From Cephalotrichum gorgonifer (lineage: Eukaryota; Ascomycota; Sordariomycetes; Microascales; Microascaceae): DNA of 64,000 nt. The notes beneath the pieces are model-generated. The model was not told the origin of the DNA. It saw nothing but the letters and a program-made list of their open reading frames with translations, and ran no database searches. The position numbers and the translations under genes are program-made. The first letter of the stretch is position 1. The number at the start of each line of letters is the position of its first letter. The stretch is taken from assembly GCA_900312665.1 (NCBI GenBank), contig ONZQ02000001.1:106600-170599 (forward strand), written 5' to 3'. Below, one piece after another: positions 22,575-34,239 of the stretch.

Positions 22575-23483
22575 AGTAGACTTGAATGCACGCCACGTAA
22601 TAAATTAGACGCACCGGCAGAAAACGAGCTACGCGACTTTGGCGTATTGTTCCTTTGCAAGCTATTTAAAATTACTGATTCATATTTTGCAAGCGCTCAT
22701 ACGATTTTGATAGTGAATAAATCAATCCTTGGTCCTCGTTTTAGCATTGCTTTGGTCGCATTCACGCTTACTCACATTGCCGAATTATCCAAATATTATC
22801 AACGCGTCAACCGTTCACCCGAAGTCCGATTTCCCAGCTATCGAAGAAATAAAATACATCAAAATGCGGCGTCCGGAAGCCGCGATAAGAAGAAACTGAC
22901 TATTAGTTTTGCAGCGCCGAATTGAATCGCATGCGTATGCGAAATATCAAGCTCATCCATCGAATCATGTGTATGCATTACGACAACGAGGAACCGTTTG
23001 GCCATAGCACAGCACTATGAACTTTTCCCGCCTATGCACGGTAAATAATGAGGTCATGCCGAGTGCCTAAGAAAGCTCCCATCATTCAAGGCGTGCCATG
23101 GACACAGTGCTTGGTTGATTTTTACCCAACGTCCCGTAGGATTGATGAATAGGGTGCTAGACCGTCGAGGAATGTGATGTGTATAAAGCACACACATATG
23201 GGAGCCTTGAGGCCGCAATCACGACAGAACAAGGTCATATTCAGCTAGACCCAGGTTATAACAAACGAAGAGAGTGGCTGCCGGCTAACATCTCATCTTA
23301 CATGAACGCGTACAAGTTGGGTTTCCAGGATCCCTGTGGTTATCGCCTTCCCACTTGCTTACAGACTACCTCATCCACTATGTAAGTATAGTCGGGGTAA
23401 CCCCACCCACCTTAAACTAACCTCGAGGATGAACCAATGATGAACAGAGGCACAAAAAAGAACCAGAAGCAAAAAGAAAATTG
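22575..23483. other. Gene-free stretch at the cluster right edge
   Basis: AT-richer than the cluster (especially 22600-22900). No gene recognised. Confidence 0.5.
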
Positions 23484-23571
23484 AGGCCCGAACGTGGATC
23501 GAACACGTGACCTAAGGATATGTTGCAATTGAAGACTGCAATCCTTCGCTCTACCACTGAGCTACCTGGCC
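23484..23571 (-). tRNA. tRNA-Cys (anticodon GCA) with 16-nt intron
   Basis: Read on the minus strand: acceptor GGCCAGG, TA, D arm GCTC-AGTGGTA-GAGC, anticodon stem AAGGA, loop TTGCAG with anticodon GCA, a 16-base insertion after position 37, then A and stem TCCTT. T arm ACGTG-TTCGATC-CACGT, and 3' acceptor TCGGGCC with discriminator T. One A-G mismatch in the acceptor stem. Removal of the insert (about 23521-23536) leaves a 72-nt tRNA. Intron position is the canonical one for nuclear tRNAs. Confidence 0.88.
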
Positions 23572-25960
23572 GGAACCGGAATGGCGGTAGCAGACGTCTC
23601 CATTGGGGAGCCCGTATTGGATTGCTACTCTGAGCAGGTGGATTCTACTTTGAAGTACTTGTGGGCACCGGATTAATAGTACTATTAAAACCCATTTTTG
23701 AGAACTTCTTAGAACTGAATACGAGGCAGCAAAGAAAGGATAACTGAGCATATACACTACCACCCATTACTTCCCCTACGCCTACTTGGCCGAACCCCAA
23801 ATCGCAGGGGTGATACACCCTGGCGTGTCTCGAATATCGTAGCTGCACTGTCTCGAAGCTCCAGACCGCAACAGGTTGACCGGCGCAGCCACCAAGGCGG
23901 CGACACCACCCACGCCACCGTTTATCTTGGCTCGCGTGGCAACGACGTCGGTGGCAGATGGTAACCCGTCTGTCGAGTTCAAGTCACTGGGGATTATTAC
24001 CCCGGTGATCTTCGAGAGTGGCGGCTCTGTGCAAGTTACGGCGGGCTCGTTGGAGCGCATCACTACAACAGGCATCAAGGAAGAGTCGCAAACGATGTTG
24101 GAGCTGCATTGACTTTTCCTTGGCGCTTCACAGAGTCCGCTGGTGACAAGCCGGCCGATCTGCTTCTGGGGACCGCTGCCACGCCATTCAGGTACATGTT
24201 ACTCTGCCCCACGACTTACATCATGATGCAGAGGAGTGCTATGGCTTCTAGAATGATTGAAACGCTTTGGACGAAAGATTTAAGGACTGGAACTAATTTA
24301 CCATTCGTTCAAGCACGACGGAAGAGACGCGACTGCGCTCAATCCGGAGATGATTTACTTACAGGGTCATGGAATTCCCCATGCATATAAGCCCTGTTCG
24401 TTGTTTGCTTTAAAACACAATGTATAAGAAGGATCATCATCCCAGGGACCGTTTATCTTTGTTTATCACTACTCCTCAGTGTTTACAGTTTGCATTCCCC
24501 TAAACAGGAATTCCCTACCATGCGTGCCTCCTAGCCTACCACTACTCTCTTTTCCGCCGGGCTTCTCTCGGTATCTTTGAAGCTCCTGAAGTTCTGGTTA
24601 GCCTCGTCAAAAGGCGGTATCGGGGCCGATAGGACGGTCACCATAGAGCTCCTTGGTAATATGCTTGCCTCCTACTATACGTTCGGCACACTCCGTTCCA
24701 AACGATGAAACCGGAAGGTGCTAATCTCCCTAGAATTCCTGTATCATGGCTGGGCGGTATTCCGAGCACTCCCTCTGCTCACGCCTCCCCCCCCTTTACT
24801 CGTAGTTCTTGGGCGCCCTCAAACTTCGACTTGACGTACGAGTACCCATAAAAGGGCCGCGATCCTTGCGCTTGCCCTCATCCGGGGTAGCAGGGATGGT
24901 GAAAGATCCCAGAGCGGCAGACGATAATATCCCTTGGGCCGGAATAGGATGTGGGAACCCTTCGCGCTTTAACTCCGATTGTCCCCGGGTCTACCGGCAG
25001 AGTGGTTTATCAGGTGGTATCGCGATTAGCATTGCCTGTTCCGGTGATGCTTAAGTTCCTTGAGCTGGCAACATCATGTGTAATGCTTGGGGCTGGGGCG
25101 CCGAGTACCGACAATCGGTCCATATCTTGGGCGCCCCACCTTCCGGAAGAGGCATATTTGATAGCTGGGATTCAATCCATGTACAAGTACGAGTACTCGC
25201 TACCCCATACGGCACGCCTGGTCACTAGTTCCTACATCTCCCATCGTCAACCCCACATTATTCTCCACAAAACCCCGCATAATGGATGCGTTCCAAGCGC
25301 TAGCCTGCAGGTAATATCTTCTGGACTATGATAACAGTAACGATCGGCAAACCAGGGTCCTAAACCTTGACCAGAAACCCGTCTGTCCGGTTCTAATCTT
25401 CCTTCGTCGGGTCGGGTAGCGGATACACACCGCATAAACGGAGCAGATAGCTCCTGCGTACAAACGTTACATGCCTTTTGCCCCACTCTCTACCCGACCC
25501 GACGACTCGTCGCCTGGCTGTTTCACTACATGGACGCCCTCGCGCGTAGCAAATTACATGCAAGTCTCCCCACGAACGTTACATACCTGAATCTAGAGCG
25601 CTTCCGAACTAGTACACGTGGTGTATTAGTGATGTTCGATTACGATGCGTCTGTCTCCGGAGAGGAATATGTCATGACGCAACAGCCGTGGAGTACTACC
25701 CCGGTGCTTGGGAATCCTATGGAGATAGCTCGGGACTAGCTATATCATCCTCGGCATCATCTTCCGTGATAAGCTAGGGTCGGTGAGGAGCTAAGCCATG
25801 TGGCTGAGTAGGAGCTGGTCCATCATAAGATTACCCCAAGTCTAGGCGTCTTACCCCAGAATCGAGCATATATTAACCAACGCCGATCCCCTCCTATCAT
25901 GACCTGATTGTTCGTGCTTCAGCAGTAGTTTCTAGACGTCATCTGACCTTGACCCTAACT
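23572..25960. other. Gene-poor stretch
   Basis: Several short open frames (for example minus 24078-23782, an Ala/Val/Pro-rich frame of 98 codons) but no family resemblance, no consistent splice joins and no strong start context. TATATTA near 25868 lies about 95 bp upstream of the esterase start. Confidence 0.45.
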
Positions 25961-27761
25961 ATGGCTCCTCTTCCCTACCGGCCCCTCGTGGCCGCAACGC
26001 TCGCACTCCTCTTCTCCACCCCCCTCGCGCAGGCAAAGTCCGTCCCGAAGGTGGTGACCGCACCGCCTTCGCCTATGGTGGACTTGGGATATGCCGTCTA
26101 TGAAGGAACAACCCTCGCCGCCGGCGTCAACCAGTTCCTCGGCATCCGCTTTGCGGAGCCCCCGACCGGAGGCCTAAGGTGGAGGGCCCCTAGGGATCCA
26201 GGCCGGGAGTCTGGTGTGAAACAATCGGCAAAGCAGGTGAGCCAACTACAACCCCTGCTCCCACAGGGAACAGATCCAAATGGCCGGCGTCTAATGATTT
26301 TCAGTTCGGCCCGATCTGCCCCGGCGTACCTGAGAGCAGTCTCCCCATTGACCAACCCCAGAGCGAAGACTGTCTTTTCATGAACGTCTTTGCTCCATCG
26401 GACGCGACGGAGACCTCCAAGCTTCCTGTCTGGGTCTTCATCCAGGGAGGCGGGTACGCGACCAACGCCAACCCCAACTACAACGGCACCGAAGTCGTCA
26501 CCCAGTCCGGCCACGGATTGGTCACGGTCAACTTCAACTACCGCGTGGGGTTGTTCGGGTTCCTGGCCAGCGAGAAGGTCAGGGCCGATGGTGACCTGAA
26601 CGTCGGGCTCCTTGATCAGCGGAAGGCCCTGGAGTGGGTTCAGAAGTACATCCACCTGGTAAGTACCCTGGTGCTCATACCCTCCAACCAGAGTTACCAG
26701 TGGGCTAACCTTCTTACCCTGATTAGTTCGGCGGCGACCCCAACCACGTCGTGATCCACGGTGCCTCTGCCGGTGCCGGCTCCGTCGCGTACCACCTCAC
26801 CGCCTACGGCGGCCGCGACGACGGCCTCTTCATCGGCGCCGCCCCCGAGTCTCCTTTCTTCCCCACCTCCCGCACGGTCGAGGAGTCCGAGTTCCAATAT
26901 GACCGCCTCCTCTCCGACACAGGCTGCGCTGACGCGGAGAGCCCCCTTACGTGCCTCCGCACCCTCGACTTCAGCAGCCTCCAGAAGGCCAGCGTGCTCC
27001 TCCCGCTCAGGGAGGGCCTCGGGAAGCCGAAGCACTACTTCCTCCCGGTCGTCGACGGCGACTTCTCCCAGGACCACATGTACACCCAGTTCGCCGAGGG
27101 CCGCTTCATCAAGGTCCCCCTGCTGGTGGGCGGCGACACCAACGAGGGCGACACCTTCATCATGAACCCGAACGCCACCACCCAGGAGATGGCCAACTCC
27201 TTCATCCACAACAACTGGCCCAACCTCTCCGAAGAGGACATCGAGGCCCTCAGCGCCGCGCACCCCCCTCACCCCCGGGACCTCCACGAGCCGTACTGGG
27301 GACAGGGGTCGGACATCTACGGGAACATGACCTTCGCCTGCGGCGGGCTCCTGATGTCGGCCGCCGCGTCCAAGTACGTCGGCGCCGACAAGAGCTGGAA
27401 CTACCGCTACAACGTCAAGGAGCCGTACAACGTCGCTCAGGGCAAGGGCGCCACGCACACGTCCGAGACCCCCGCCATCTGGGGCGTCGGCATGGCCGGT
27501 AACTCAAGCACATCCCTCGGAACCTACAACGCACCCATGGTCCCCGTCATCATGAACTACTACATCAGCTTCGTGAAGACTCTCAACCCCAACACCCTCA
27601 AGAGCCGCCATGCACCGGTCTTTGAAGGGTTCGGCACGGGGGATGGGGAGAGGATGCTCCTGGAGATGCCGCTCAAGAAGACTGGCATGGAGCCGGTTCT
27701 CGACGCGCAAGTTAAGACCTGCAAGATGATAATCGGCCTTGCTGCCAAGACTGAGCAGTAG
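25961..27761 (+). CDS. Secreted type-B carboxylesterase/lipase
   Basis: 554 residues, exons 25961-26236, 26305-26658, 26727-27761. Signal peptide about residues 1-25 (PLVAATLALLFSTPLAQA). Carboxylesterase family marks: FLGIRFAEPP, SEDCLFMNVFAP (type-B signature 2), FIQGGGY oxyanion-hole region, NFNYRVGLFGF, LLDQRKALEWVQKYI, and the nucleophile in HGASAGAGS. The acidic residue is probably in GGDTNEGDTF and the His in GATHTSETP; these two are inferred from position. Extracellular hydrolysis of ester substrates. Strong C/G-ending codon preference suggests good expression. Start is the first ATG; the frame extends upstream only by non-ATG codons. Stands alone between the tRNA and the glyoxalase-family gene. 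Confidence 0.93.
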
Positions 27762-27981
27762 AGGACATTTATTTTTATTCCTGCAAAGTTGGTGAAGGGA
27801 AATCCGCCTCCGGTTTAGCGGCACTTGCTTTTAAGGTTTAGCGCAAAGTGTATATAATCACCACCTTTGTAGACGAACCATAAACTACCGGTACTCTTCT
27901 CCCTATCGACCTCGAAGTTCAAATCTTTCATCCAAGTTCTCACAGCCCCAGCCCCGTTCTCCCTTACTAACCCCTGTCAGG

Positions 27982-28430
27982 TGTCACGACTTGGCTCAAC
28001 CCTACCCCTTCCGCGTGGAGGAACACAAGGGACCACAGGACGATGAGTCAGCAGGTATGGGACAGGCAACAAAGGTAACTTCAGGTAGTTAAGTCGCCCG
28101 GATCGCCCCAGGGAAGCTTACGATTGGACAGAGACAGGCAACAGAGGCAACTTTAGGAAGTCACCCAGGTCACTGAGGAAGGAAAAGATGTCTTTATAAA
28201 CCTATAGTCCTTACTAGATACTAGCTATCTTTTCTTTCCTAGATAGTAGTCAATCTAAGTCATTATCTAGAATATCTTTTGATAATAAGTCTCTTCTATG
28301 AAGATACTTATATGATATAACTACAATTATGATGATACGATACTATGATATTCAGTGCTTACTTTAAACCAGAACCCTAGCCTTATTACTCCTTGTGAGA
28401 CCATTACGATCCAGATCATAATAAGCAACA
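27982..28430. mobile_element. Possible decayed LTR (solo LTR remnant)
   Basis: Begins TGTCACGACTTGG, a start seen in fungal Gypsy LTRs. It contains two degenerate direct repeats of about 45 bp (GACAGGCAACARAGG.. at 28061 and 28133), a TTTATAAACC box at 28194, and an AT-rich second half as after RIP. No target-site duplication or clear 3' end found, so this is weak. Confidence 0.3.
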
Positions 28431-28958
28431 TGTGGGACTTTGCTGAGATGTGGCCTAACTTGTCACTGGCCGTGATCATATCTATCGCTCAGATTCTCGC
28501 TTTCTCTTTTCGAATGTGGCCGCAACCGTGCAGCCTGTCTGTGATCGATATATTTGGAACATGCTTTATAACATTGACCACAAACTTACTACCTTTAGGA
28601 GGGAGACCTAGCTTAACTCTGTTTATGGGTGCTGGCATTCATAGACTCTTAACACCCACACATTCGGCCCACAAGCACACATACCGATCACGTCCTACCC
28701 GAATAGGGTTCTTCGTTATTTTTAGCTATGTGTTATTGCTGCAGGGTATTTCGTGGCGTAGCAGTTGGTTAGTAGAAACACATGACTAAGCGAAGCACAC
28801 TGGTAGTGTTAATCCGTTCACAGATAGCTAATATGTTTGACTGGCACATTGTTAGTCGCGTCACAAGGAAGTGAAAGTATAATATGACGTAGGATTCGGC
28901 TAGAAAGCAGCCCGAACAGCCCCCTATTCGACGAGTCGGTGTAGCCATGGTTAGAATC

Positions 28959-28968
28959 TATATAAATA
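28959..28968 (+). promoter_or_regulatory. TATA element of glyoxalase-family gene
   Basis: TATATAAATA, 84 bp upstream of the ATG at 29043. Confidence 0.5.
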
Positions 28969-29042
28969 CCTCATCCCACGCCAGTGCATTGCCATAAAGC
29001 CGACCGACCAATATAGCCACAATCCAGCTTAATACGTTGAAT

Positions 29043-29499
29043 ATGCTCAGTCACGTTTCTATCCGTGTCGCCGATCTTGAGGCATCAGTGCAATTCTACC
29101 TTGCCGCACTTGCTCCTTTATCTTTCAAGGATATGAGGTTCCCTACCGTTGTCGGGCTTGGCCCCGCGAATTCAGCCGCTCCTATTCCAGAGCTGTGGCT
29201 TCGCCCGCATGTCCCCACATCTCACAATAATTACACGAACAGACCAACGCCGGTGCATATATCTTTTTGCGCAACGGAGCAAAAGGTTGTAGACGAGTTT
29301 CACGCTGCTGCAATTGCCGCCGGAGGAACGGACAATGGAGCTCCGGGAGAGAGGCCGTGGATGAAAGGGTATTATGGTACGCTCTTCCACCTTATAATGT
29401 TAGTCATGTGAAGCAACATGTTGACTGTAATGCATTTTAGCTGCGTACGTTCTTGATTTTGACGGTAATAATATCGAAGTCGTGTGTTTTCTCGAGTAA
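29043..29499 (+). CDS. Glyoxalase/bleomycin-resistance/extradiol-dioxygenase fold protein (VOC superfamily)
   Basis: 130 residues, exons 29043-29376 and 29441-29499. N-terminal MLSHVSIRVADLEASVQFYLAAL is the classic VOC beta-alpha unit with a metal-ligand His. HISFCATEQKVVDEFHAAAIAAGG follows, and the end, GYYAAYVLDFDGNNIEVVCFLE, carries the usual DPDGNNIE-like strand with the terminal Glu ligand. The intron falls in the Ala codon of GYYA. Family members isomerise, cleave or sequester small molecules; function here is unknown. Start at 29043 is the only ATG that gives the full first beta strand. Confidence 0.92.
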
Positions 29500-31210
29500 T
29501 CATAATATGCCCTGTTGTTGGCATCCGTCGCCTGCCGACTTTGGATGAAGCCGGTTACCAGACGGTTGTTGTCAACCGGTTTGCCCTGGCACCACACTTC
29601 CGGTTTCCTGTTTGGCAAACTGCCTCCACATGTTGTTATTTGCTGTTTGCCCCCCTTGGGGCAAACACCCTTTGAGTTGTTTGTTCTTTATACAGGGCTT
29701 GAGAGGACCTGCCCGTACTATTTAGGTATCTCTGTTCCTCCCTATGAGGTACAAGAGACAAGACACTTTTCCCTCTTATGCTTTGCCCTGAGATTTTGTC
29801 CCAAGGGGTATTCGCCCGTTTCCACACCTGTAAATAAAGCGCCTCTAATTTCAGTGTGTGCCCAAGGTAGCCCTGGTAGAGGTACTCTCGTGGTCTGAAA
29901 CTCCGCGTGATTGCCCTGGTCCCACAGCTGTGGTCACGTACGGCGTAGTATAGTGTATCTGGAGTGCTGCACAAGTCCCTAGCAGAGACCCACACCCATA
30001 ACTGGCTCGCCTGCTTCAGCAGGGCCGGCCTCGAGGTTACTCCTATAACTTATCTTCACGCGGCCTCTCGCCGTCCCACTGTGTTAGTGGAAACGGAGCA
30101 TGGGTTTGAGGCAGTTCGGAGGTGGGTCGGGGGGTAGTACCTGTGTCTCCGGCTAACGCGCGGCACGCATTTCTTATTCACCCATTTGCAATTCCGACAC
30201 ACTAGACCTTGCGCTTATGACACTGCTCGCAAGCTCACTGCGACCTCCGGCGCCGATTCGGACGATGGGGCCTGCGCGGAAACAAATGGTGTCCGGTCGG
30301 GGTTTTTCGATGTTGGCGGCAAATGTGCGTTAAAGTCGAGGTCGAGGTTCAGGTTCAGGTCAAGGTTAGAATCACAGTCAATATAGAGCCAAGTTGTTGA
30401 AGCAGGGTCTTGCGAGTGCGGTGTCATGGTGATGAGTCGTCGTCAATACCACTATGCAAAGTGGGTCTCTCTGGTATGTACATCGTAGATGTTCAGAGCA
30501 CTTTTCCGTCGTTGAAAGAAGCTTATTTATTTTCTTTGGGGAAGAGGAAAGAATTAGGGAATGATGAATACGAAAAGTACGGGCTGCTTTTCAGAGGACG
30601 CATAGGTTTTTACTGGAGGACAAGATAATCCTTGCGGAAGGCGTTTACACACATAGACCTTCTCTCTCGGTCTTTCCCTCGCAATCATTGGGACAAGGAT
30701 TAGGAGGGAAAGGGAAAAAGGGGGGGAGCGACGTCTGGCAGCTTCTGCCTCCAGCTACGACATCGTTCAATACCGACCTTCATGGTCATTTAGGGAGAGG
30801 TCATTATACAATGGGCGAATGGGCTTCCGGCGGTGGCATGCTGGAGGTGGGCGGCTGTCTGGAGCCCTAGTCACAGCATGCTAGTGGAAGTATCACGACT
30901 AAAAAACATGTCTCGACTACGCCCCGCTTCCGCCAAAGGAGAGCTTCCCCCACTGGAGACGAGACGGCAAAATAGAGAGCTAGAATCAGGGAAGGAGGTG
31001 GGTCCCTCTACCCCCCGCCCTAACCCGCGGTTCCGATTAACTTAACGGCGAAGCTAGAGGTCCGCCGGATTTTATACCTAGCCGAGCACTTGTAAGTGAC
31101 AGCCAGGATGCTTGAACCGTCCACAAGAAGAAATCACAAGTATCGGAGAGTAAATAGTGACAGCCAACAGGCCCTATTAGGGAATTTTGCATTGGAAACA
31201 AAACAACATC
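29500..31210. other. Gene-free stretch with low-complexity tracts
   Basis: No gene supported. Hexamer-like repeat GTCGAG/GTTCAG/GTCAAG at about 30333-30372. A possible LTR-like segment at 29512-29930 begins TGTTGTTGGC directly after the glyoxalase stop, with AATAAA at 29834. It lacks target duplications and is not claimed as a separate element. Confidence 0.45.
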
Positions 31211-31528
31211 ATGGACAACTTCGACCTTCTTCAATACTATCAACAATGACAAGTCCGCAAGCCTGCAACATGATTCGGTCCTCGGTCCTCGCTCGGCTAA
31301 GCCCATCTGGGACGTGCCCCTAGCCACAGCCACCGACATTGAGGTAGCCGTGAGTTCCGCGAAAGAAGCGTTCTGCAGCTGGAAGCGGACGGCTGTTGAG
31401 GAGCCCCAGTCACGACTCTACAGCCTCGCACGTTTTTGGTAATCAATAAGGCCCTCCTATTAAGCATCATCCGCCAAGAGCATCATCCCCTAGGAGACTG
31501 GAAACTCTGTAAGGAAGGCCCCGCATAG
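31211..31528 (+). pseudogene. Aldehyde dehydrogenase N-terminal relic
   Basis: MDNFD.. then, after a frame change near 31226, NTINNDK..SAKPIWDVPLATATDIEVAVSSAKEAFCSWKRTAVEE: the N-terminal dinucleotide-domain region of an aldehyde dehydrogenase. An in-frame TAA occurs at 31440. Continuation in another frame (INKALLLSIIRQE) reaches a second stop at 31526. The central and catalytic parts are missing. A different lineage from the intact gene at 9296, judged by the distinct N-terminus. Not functional as read. Confidence 0.7.
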
Positions 31529-32314
31529 TGAGTGCGGCTAGCGGCCTAGTTTCTGATGCGGAATGCTCCTAGACTTTGATGAGCGACCTCGAAGTGGACG
31601 ACTGTATCAAATTCGTCACATTCAATGGTATGTCCTCCTCGTAGCCCAGCCCTTCCCGACTCCTTTTCCCTCCTGAACGAGGCATACTGAGCCTATCGGC
31701 AACCACCCAGTCCTTGATGGACGAGGTCGCCTTTGAAGATGAGGCCCTCAAGATCGTCACTACCCACGAGGTTGCTACTCGCTGTTACCGAATCCACTCC
31801 GCCTCTCCGACCCATCGCGTCTTCTCTCCAGCAAACTCCATGTCTTCACGACACGAGCAGCTTTGCGCTTTGCGAACCCCTTCGAATACCGCCAGGATGT
31901 GGACAGAGTCCTTAAGTTGGAACTTGGTCCTCTCTATGTCGGTCTTCGTCATTTCCGCGAAACAATTTCAGCCTTACAGGCCTTGAAGCCGATGCCCTGC
32001 GCAGCGCGTCGAGGACGATCATATCGTCAATGCCGGGCTCATTGTCAACGCTAGCCCCACCCTCCCCGTGGAGCTTCGCGTCAATGAGGACATTGGACGA
32101 GGTCGGCCATACAGACATGCTCGACGATGACGATGGTGAGGGCGGTGGCGTCACAGACATCCGGCTAACTTGGCGGCGCTGTTTGTGGGCGCGGATTGCG
32201 GCACGACAACTCCTGGATGTATATCAAAGTCCAGTCTCCTCCCTTTATGTAGCGGTGTACGTCAGATATCTACATCACCTCCCAACTCGATACCGCTCTT
32301 ACTAGCCAAGCACC
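31529..32314. other. Decayed coding-like region
   Basis: Coding-like fragments in changing plus-strand frames, for example RFANPFEYRQDVDRVLKLE and PLYVGLRHFRETI (31863-31980), broken by stops. Looks like the relic of an unidentified fungal protein; no function assigned. Confidence 0.4.
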
Positions 32315-33433
32315 ATGATCCTCGCCAAATTTGCGTTGCTCCTAGCGGGCCATCTCGGCTGCTCAAGACGCGCCGTCAGAGGACGCGACATGCACCACGA
32401 TATCGCAGCGACAAGCCTGGTATGCACCTCGACATCATATCCACACACAGAAAGAGAGGCCAGGGTATTAACCGCAGCGGCACAAGCCCACGCTCAGCGA
32501 CGAAGATAAGCTCTCGTACATCGACGCGGAGCTTTGCCTCATGGGCAAAAAAGCCACCCTCAGACTGAACGGCACGAAGAATAAATTCGAGGAACTGCAG
32601 GCTGCGCACCAGATCCAGGCTGGCATCGTACATGGAGTGGTATTCATCCCCTTCCACACCTCGAACGGCGGAACGGGGTGTTCCCGCGCCTAATCGCACG
32701 GCTCGCTCTTACTCTTACAGGCCGCCTTCCTCCCCTTCCATCGGCTTCTGATGCACGCCCACGACAACCTCATCCGAGAAGAGTGCGGCTACGAGGGTAC
32801 CCAGCCGTAAGTAAATCTACACCAAGTACTTTGAAGAATTCCTACTACCGGAACCTCTCTAACACCGGACCCTCTAGGTGCTGGGACGAGAGCCGCGAGG
32901 CCGGAGACTTCACCACCTCAGACGTTTTCGACCCTGTCCTCGGCTTCGGTGGTGACGGCGTAGGCGACACGGGCTGCATCGTCGACGGACCGTTCGCGGA
33001 GTACACCAACAGCCTGGGACCAGGGTATTGGATAACGGACCACTGCATCACCCGGTTCATGAGCAACAACGCCAGCTCGAGCGCGGCGCAGGAGTTCCTG
33101 GATGTCTGCTATAAAAAGGAAACCTTTGTCGATGTGTGACATTGCATTGAGGGGGCGCCGCATGCGGCCGGGCACGGGGGTGTCGGCGGGCTGGTATGTA
33201 CCCACTTACCCAACCCTCACTTCCACCTTATTCCTTCTTGCCCTGATCGTTCCTTCCAACCACTCCCAAAACCTCTCCTCGAGGAAATCATCACTAACCC
33301 ACCCCAGATGATTGACGGCGTCGTCAGCTCCGGCGACTTAATCATCTATCTCCATCACACCTGGCTCGAGAAGGTCTTTTGGAACTGGCAGGCCCTCGAC
33401 CTCCCCGCGTGCCTCACGGAGATGGGAGGCTAG
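32315..33433 (+). pseudogene. Secreted tyrosinase with two in-frame stop codons
   Basis: Type-3 copper oxidase (common central domain of tyrosinase). Exons fitting phase: 32315-32419 (signal-peptide-like MILAKFALLLAGHLG), 32478-32639, 32721-32806, 32878-33193, 33308-beyond 33433. Seen: LSDEDKLSYIDAELCLM, QAAHQIQAGIVHGV, the CuA block FLPFHRLLMHAHDNLIREECGYEG, VFDP..GFGGDGVGDTGCIVDGPFAEY, HCIEGAPHAAGHGGVGGL, and the CuB block IIYLHHTWLEKVFWNWQ. A TGA at 33137-33139 stands where a Trp precedes HCIEG, and a TAG at 33431-33433 stands where the family usually has Tyr before NVQ. After the second stop the frame still reads NVQSAFEGFPEIPG, family-like. Splice sites are all intact, so decay is recent. 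Sequencing error at both sites is unlikely but possible. Confidence 0.82.
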
Positions 33434-34239
33434 AACGTGCAGAGCGCCTTCGAGGGCTTCCCCGAGATTCCCGGCGCGGATGGCGGCGAGGGTGAGGGCG
33501 CCTCCACCCCGCTGGAGGGGGGATTCCCCAGGGGCGGCGGCGGGCCCCCCCTTTCGAGGCGCTCCAGCCGCGGGTGTGACTCCCGCAGGAGCACGGTCAG
33601 AAGGAGTACTGGGGTGGGGCCAGTATCCGGAGTAGAATGGATGTCGGTTGGACCATGCTTGGCAACAAGTATTCTGGGCGGAAAGATATTATCCAAATAA
33701 GTGGTTCGAGAAGATCAATGTCGATGACGGGGACGGGGAAAGGTACTTTGAGGTCGCAGGCATGGAGGAGAAAAGGAAGGGTCACATCCTGAGGGAGCCG
33801 GATCACAAAGTAGAAGTGGATACCGTACAATGGGGAGATCCAGACGCAAGGTCTGACAAGGTGATCACGCCAAGATCTTCGAGGCGCCACGGCGGACCGA
33901 ATGCTTCGGGGCCGAGTTTAGCTATACTCATGTATTTCCGACGTTAGGGTAGGTAGAGAGGAATAACCGGGGGGAGTAGGGCTCAAGCGTCGAGGAGATG
34001 TTTTGGATTAGGCTCTGAATGCTGCTCATCACCACTGGTTTCGGACCTCTGTGGCGTAGCGCTGGCAACCCAAAGTTCAACAAGCGGACGCTTGAAACGA
34101 AAACATAAAATGGAATAAAGTTAAAAGAAAGAAAATAATTGCTTGAGTGTTGAACCCGTACTAGAAGATAAATATCGCAGCCGGGAACTTATAGAATATC
34201 CAAGACATACCGTCTCCCACATTCCTAACGGATTCGCAC
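33434..34239. other. Tyrosinase 3' remnant and gene-free stretch
   Basis: Gly/Pro-rich continuation of the tyrosinase frame up to about 33560. An open frame at 33648-33947 (NKWFEKINVDDGDGERYFEV) is of unknown origin. No supported gene. Confidence 0.45.

Larger units (their letters stand above)
27762..29042. other. Intergenic, AT-rich, with possible transposon debris
   Basis: No intact gene. AT-rich block 28180-28400. A frame of 144 codons at 28355-28789 has no recognised family and unusual composition; it is taken as chance. Confidence 0.5.

Noticed and set aside
26694..27458. 254-codon minus-strand frame
   Set aside because: Shadow of the esterase gene caused by its strong GC3 bias.
28355..28789. 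144-codon frame in AT-rich DNA
   Set aside because: No domain, no splice context, unusual composition; sits in possible transposon debris.
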